A stretch of DNA of 64,000 nt from Persicitalea sp038235275. Its GTDB lineage: Bacteria; Bacteroidota; Bacteroidia; Cytophagales; Spirosomataceae. Shown here piece after piece: positions 61,142-64,000 of the stretch. Position 1 is the stretch's first letter. Every line of letters starts with the position of its first letter. Both the position numbers and the translations under genes were made by a program. The stretch lies in contig JBBSUC010000004.1 of assembly GCA_038235275.1 (NCBI GenBank), forward strand, positions 124,001-188,000, in the 5' to 3' direction. Under the pieces are notes generated by a model. The model was not told the DNA's origin. It ran no database searches and saw only the letters and a program-made list of their open reading frames with translations.

Positions 61142-62952
61142 TTGTCAACGCCACCGTCCTGCACAAGCCGGAGCGATACAGCCCCGAAAAGACGTTTTTG
61201 CTGGTCAGAGAATCATCAAGTGATGTACCGGAAATTAGTGAGAACGACTTTGTGTCCTTTCTTTTCCAAAGTACCGAAAAGCTGCCACCCAACGCGCTGG
61301 TGTGGCTCTCGGAGGTCAGCTACGAACTGTCGCCGCTGACCGTAACAGCAGGCGGACGTCACGTGTACGAGTGTCTGCGCTACGTGGAATTGGAGGAAGA
61401 AGACGAAAGCCGCACTTCCGACGAAGTGGAACTTGTTCCCGGCCAGCGGCAGCGGGTGCAGTTCGCCAAGATTTTCCTCAACCTCTTTGGCATTTGTGAA
61501 GTGGCCGTGGAAGACGGCAACGGCCAACCCGTGCCACTGGGGAGTTTCGAGGTGCTGCCCGGCAAAATCCGGCCCGGCGAGGTCAATCACATTTTCGATT
61601 ATTTATTGGAAAAAGGCGTGGACTACTGGCAACCGTTTTCGCTGGTCAAGTCACGTAATACGGGGGTTCCCATCGAGCGGCAGCACTTGTTCTGGATGCT
61701 GAAAAAGCTGCACACCGATCTGGAAAAGCTGATTCACCAACTACCCTTGTTTCGCATTGCGCCCCGCTCACGGCTCAGGCCGCAGCAGGAAGTCGTGCCG
61801 TGGTCGGAAGACGTCGAAACCTCCGACGCCTCGCTGCACTGGCTAATGGACAACCTTTCAGCCCTAGAACGTACCAACAATCCGGCCACCGCCAACCTGC
61901 GCGTGGGCAATCGGCTGTACAGCATGACGGAGGTGCAGGTCGAATATTTGGGCGAAAACACAGATGTGTACGAAAACCAAATTATCCACGGTTATCTCGA
62001 AAGCATCCGTGAATACTGCGCCAGCCGCCGCCAACAATTGCACAAAAAGACGGAGCAACTGACCTGGGACACCAGCCAACGCGGGGCGTTGCAAAGCCGC
62101 CAACTGCTGCGCTACTATCGCAAGCTGCTCAATGACTGCGGCGCGGTGATTGAACAAACCGAAACCGCCCTGCATTTTTTTCAGCATTATCTCCCCGTGT
62201 CGTTCCCGCGCCCGGAGTTCCCGGCCCGCGCCGAGGGTTTCGAAACCCGCGAACATTACCGCGCCCTGCTCGGACCGATTCAGGAGTGGTTCAGCCGCGA
62301 TAAGGATTTGCAGTCGGGAGCTCAGGAACTGTTTTCCGGTACGCGCTCGATGGATAAGCTGTACGAATTATATTGTCTATTCCAAATGATCGAAGCCATC
62401 GAAAATCTCGGATTCCAACTCAGCCATGCCCCCGTCGACCAATCGCTGCGGGGTAGCTTTGAAGAGGAAGAATACACGGGCGCCTACGTTTTCGCGCCGC
62501 ACGACGGACTGCATCTGACGCTCTACTACGAGCGCCTGCCCGACTCGCACCAAACAGCCCTCTACTCACGCAGCGGCCGTGCGTTGAAGCCGGATTTTGT
62601 GATCCAATACCGCCGGGAAGAAGACAAGAAGGCCGACCTCATCATCTTCGACGCCAAATACCAGACCGTCGAAACCATTCGGCGGTTCACCTACAAATCA
62701 GTCATCCCCAAGTATCTGCACGGCATCAGCCGCCGGGCCGGGGGTGCGTCGCGCATTCGGGGGCTGTTCCTGCTGCACCCCGAGGACGCCGGACAACAGG
62801 CCGTGGAGTCGTGGCACCAAAGGCCCTACCGCTGGTTCGATGACAAGCCGATGTTACCCGCCATCGGTCGCATTGAGGTGCCGACGGGCGCGAAGGCGGC
62901 GAATCAGTTGGGGGAGGTGATAAGGCGGGTTTTTGAGGTGACGGAGAAATGA
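61138..62952 (+). CDS. McrC-like protein: DUF2357 domain plus PD-(D/E)XK nuclease
   Basis: 604 residues. The N-terminal and central part (~1-380) matches the DUF2357 type of McrC-like proteins (beta-rich, then long helices: LHTDLEKLIHQLP, IIHGYLESIREYCASRR). A PD-(D/E)XK nuclease domain lies near the C-terminus: KLYELYCLFQMIEAI, then Pro485-Asp486 (LKPDFVIQYR), and the catalytic D505-A506-K507 (LIIFDAKYQT). The preceding McrB-like gene overlaps by 4 bp, so translation is coupled. In classical systems McrC supplies the nuclease and stimulates McrB GTP hydrolysis. The target (modified DNA or RNA) cannot be told from sequence. Confidence 0.85.
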   Translation: MIVNATVLHKPERYSPEKTFLLVRESSSDVPEISENDFVSFLFQSTEKLPPNALVWLSEVSYELSPLTVTAGGRHVYECLRYVELEEEDESRTSDEVELVPGQRQRVQFAKIFLNLFGICEVAVEDGNGQPVPLGSFEVLPGKIRPGEVNHIFDYLLEKGVDYWQPFSLVKSRNTGVPIERQHLFWMLKKLHTDLEKLIHQLPLFRIAPRSRLRPQQEVVPWSEDVETSDASLHWLMDNLSALERTNNPATANLRVGNRLYSMTEVQVEYLGENTDVYENQIIHGYLESIREYCASRRQQLHKKTEQLTWDTSQRGALQSRQLLRYYRKLLNDCGAVIEQTETALHFFQHYLPVSFPRPEFPARAEGFETREHYRALLGPIQEWFSRDKDLQSGAQELFSGTRSMDKLYELYCLFQMIEAIENLGFQLSHAPVDQSLRGSFEEEEYTGAYVFAPHDGLHLTLYYERLPDSHQTALYSRSGRALKPDFVIQYRREEDKKADLIIFDAKYQTVETIRRFTYKSVIPKYLHGISRRAGGASRIRGLFLLHPEDAGQQAVESWHQRPYRWFDDKPMLPAIGRIEVPTGAKAANQLGEVIRRVFEVTEK

Positions 62953-63000
62953 AAAAGGGGCAAAGGGCCGGGCTGGCGAACCAGCAAAGGGGTAAAGGGA
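62953..63000. repeat. GC hairpin within AAAGGGG words, downstream of McrC-like gene
   Basis: gctgg cgaa ccagc (62972-62985) lies between aaaggggcaaaggg and caaaggggtaaaggg. The same nested design as the leader elements, but here between two convergent gene ends. Confidence 0.45.
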
Positions 63001-63019
63001 AAGTGGCTTGCTAGAGGAC

Positions 63020-64000
63020 TTACTCTAATAACTTTTGCAAACCTGTTAAACATCTCCTTACCTCTTCCTGAGTATTATAATGCGAAAGGCTGATCCGCAG
63101 CACCCCGTCATTCATGTCTTTCACACCCATCGTTTGTAGCAATCGGTAGGCGTAAAAATGGCCGTTCTTGGCGGCGATGTCGTAGTTTGCCAGCCCGTCG
63201 GCCAGGCTTTTTGAGGAGATTTTGGGGGAAGAAAGCGCGATGTTCGCTTCGCGTTGTTCGGTGGTTTTACGGCCAAAAATACGTACGGGCAGATCATTCA
63301 AATTTTCCAGCAAATAGGCGCAAAGTTCGTTTTCGTGCTGGTTCATCAGTGTCGCCACGGCGCGGGCTTTTTGGTGCAGCGGCTCAACTTTGTTTTCCGC
63401 AAAATGATGGTCGTGTAGGGTGGCAAAGTAATCGCCGATGCCCGCCAAAGCCGCGATGGCCGCGTGGTCCGGTCCGGCGGAGTCGAGGCGTTTGTTGAGG
63501 TAAGGCAGGTTGAAGAAATGGCACTGCGGAGCCAATTGGTCGAGAAAATCCTTTTTGACCACCATTACGCCCAGGTGGGTTCCGTAGGTTTTGTAGGTAC
63601 TGAACACGTAGGCATCAGCCTCTAGCGCGTCGAGGTCGGGCCAGAAGTGCGGGGCGTAGGACACGCCGTCCACAACGAGTTTTGCGCCGACGTTATGCGC
63701 CAACCCGGCGATTTTGTTGATCGGGTTGATGGTGCCGATGATGTTGGAGCTGTGCGTCACGGCCACGATTGCCGTTCGGGTAGTCAGCAGTTTTTCCAAA
63801 TCTTCCAAAGCCAATTCCCCGCTTGCGGGATCGACTGGCCAGATTTTCAGCGTCGCGCCCTGTTGCTGGCAAAGGCGTTCCCAGCCGCCGATGTTAGACT
63901 CGTGATCCTGTTCCGAGACGATCACCTCGCTGCCTTTGGTGACCAAAGGCGTGCAGGCAATAGCCAGTGTGTTAAAGCACTGCGTAGAAGACGCTCCGAG
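63020..64000 (-). CDS. Class V aminotransferase / cysteine-desulfurase-like protein, N-terminus outside window
   Basis: The frame is open to the window edge (codons from 64000), so the ATG at 63946 is internal and the start lies beyond the window. The 326 visible residues show the PLP fold: ASSTQCFNTLA, EQDHESNIGGWERLCQQQG, VTHSSNIIGTINPI, VDGVSYAPHFWPDLDALEADAYVFSTYKTYGTHLG (probable PLP lysine in STYKTYG), and LRISLSHYNTQEEVRRCL. The whole resembles SufS-like/TIGR01976-type cysteine desulfurase-like proteins, whose substrates vary. Convergent with the McrC-like gene. Confidence 0.88.
   Translation of the reverse strand, partial: LGASSTQCFNTLAIACTPLVTKGSEVIVSEQDHESNIGGWERLCQQQGATLKIWPVDPASGELALEDLEKLLTTRTAIVAVTHSSNIIGTINPINKIAGLAHNVGAKLVVDGVSYAPHFWPDLDALEADAYVFSTYKTYGTHLGVMVVKKDFLDQLAPQCHFFNLPYLNKRLDSAGPDHAAIAALAGIGDYFATLHDHHFAENKVEPLHQKARAVATLMNQHENELCAYLLENLNDLPVRIFGRKTTEQREANIALSSPKISSKSLADGLANYDIAAKNGHFYAYRLLQTMGVKDMNDGVLRISLSHYNTQEEVRRCLTGLQKLLE

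Noticed and set aside
63714..63946. ATG 63946 as the start of the class V aminotransferase
   Set aside because: The frame continues to the window edge with family-like residues (ASSTQCFNTLAIA), so the gene is cut by the window.

Overview
The window comes from a Bacteroidota chromosome, most likely a Cytophagales/Spirosomaceae-type bacterium with moderately GC-rich coding DNA. The evidence is a SusC/SusD outer-membrane pair, Bacteroidota-type promoters (TTG, 19-20 bp, TAnnTTTG), a LytTR regulator with a membrane domain, a membrane-bound TPR-LuxR regulator, many lipoproteins and secreted hydrolases, and planctomycete-type cytochrome/DUF1553/DUF1501 genes, which also occur in this group. No phage, plasmid, IS element, rRNA or CRISPR array is visible. 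Most of the window reads as a stable chromosomal backbone with a few accessory islands.

Layout. 1-6.4 kb: end of a class III aminotransferase, an RhlE-type RNA helicase with an attenuator-like leader, MsrB, PBP1A, a small membrane protein and a short-form 6-phosphogluconate dehydrogenase. 6.5-11.1 kb: gluconokinase (divergent from gnd, so gluconate -> 6-phosphogluconate -> ribulose-5-phosphate), tRNA-Ser(UGA), purL and a small conserved protein. 11.2-19.0 kb: a nucleotide-transporter-like/HEAT/cNMP-binding fusion, an intradiol dioxygenase fused to a thioredoxin-like domain, a LytTR membrane regulator and an M28 peptidase. 19.3-29.3 kb: susC-susD, four small genes resembling toxin-antitoxin modules (DUF4160/DUF2442), and a giant FG-GAP/ASPIC lipoprotein translationally coupled to them. 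29.3-34.2 kb: HD hydrolase, lamin-tail protein, 2-hydroxyacid dehydrogenase plus hot-dog thioesterase, and a BrkB protein. 34.3-43.0 kb: a three-gene operon (DUF1553 cytochrome lipoprotein, DUF1501 protein, membrane cytochrome/LRR protein), a 3-hydroxyacyl-CoA dehydrogenase and a sulfatase.

43.2-44.5 kb holds a decayed two-component system in which a sensor-propeller gene is joined out of frame to a response-regulator gene. 44.7-57.6 kb: an unknown protein, two tandem paralogous lipoproteins, DUF2141, a penicillin acylase, a possibly frameshifted exported protein, a TPR-LuxR regulator, an M28 peptidase, HPF, a DNA-repair pair (endonuclease III interrupted by an amber codon, then endonuclease V) and an M61 peptidase. 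57.6-64 kb: an MBL hydrolase with a C-terminal membrane anchor, a two-gene McrBC-like system (AAA+ GTPase/ATPase with a long unassigned N-terminus and coiled coil, plus a DUF2357/PD-(D/E)XK nuclease), and a partial class V aminotransferase.

The best candidate for an under-described system is the McrB/McrC-like pair at 58.7-63.0 kb. Secondary candidates are the leader RNA of the helicase, the dioxygenase-thioredoxin fusion, the coupled small-gene cluster, and a family of start-codon-proximal leader elements in which GC-rich hairpins sit between low-complexity words. Assignments rest on reading motifs by eye; no database search was run.
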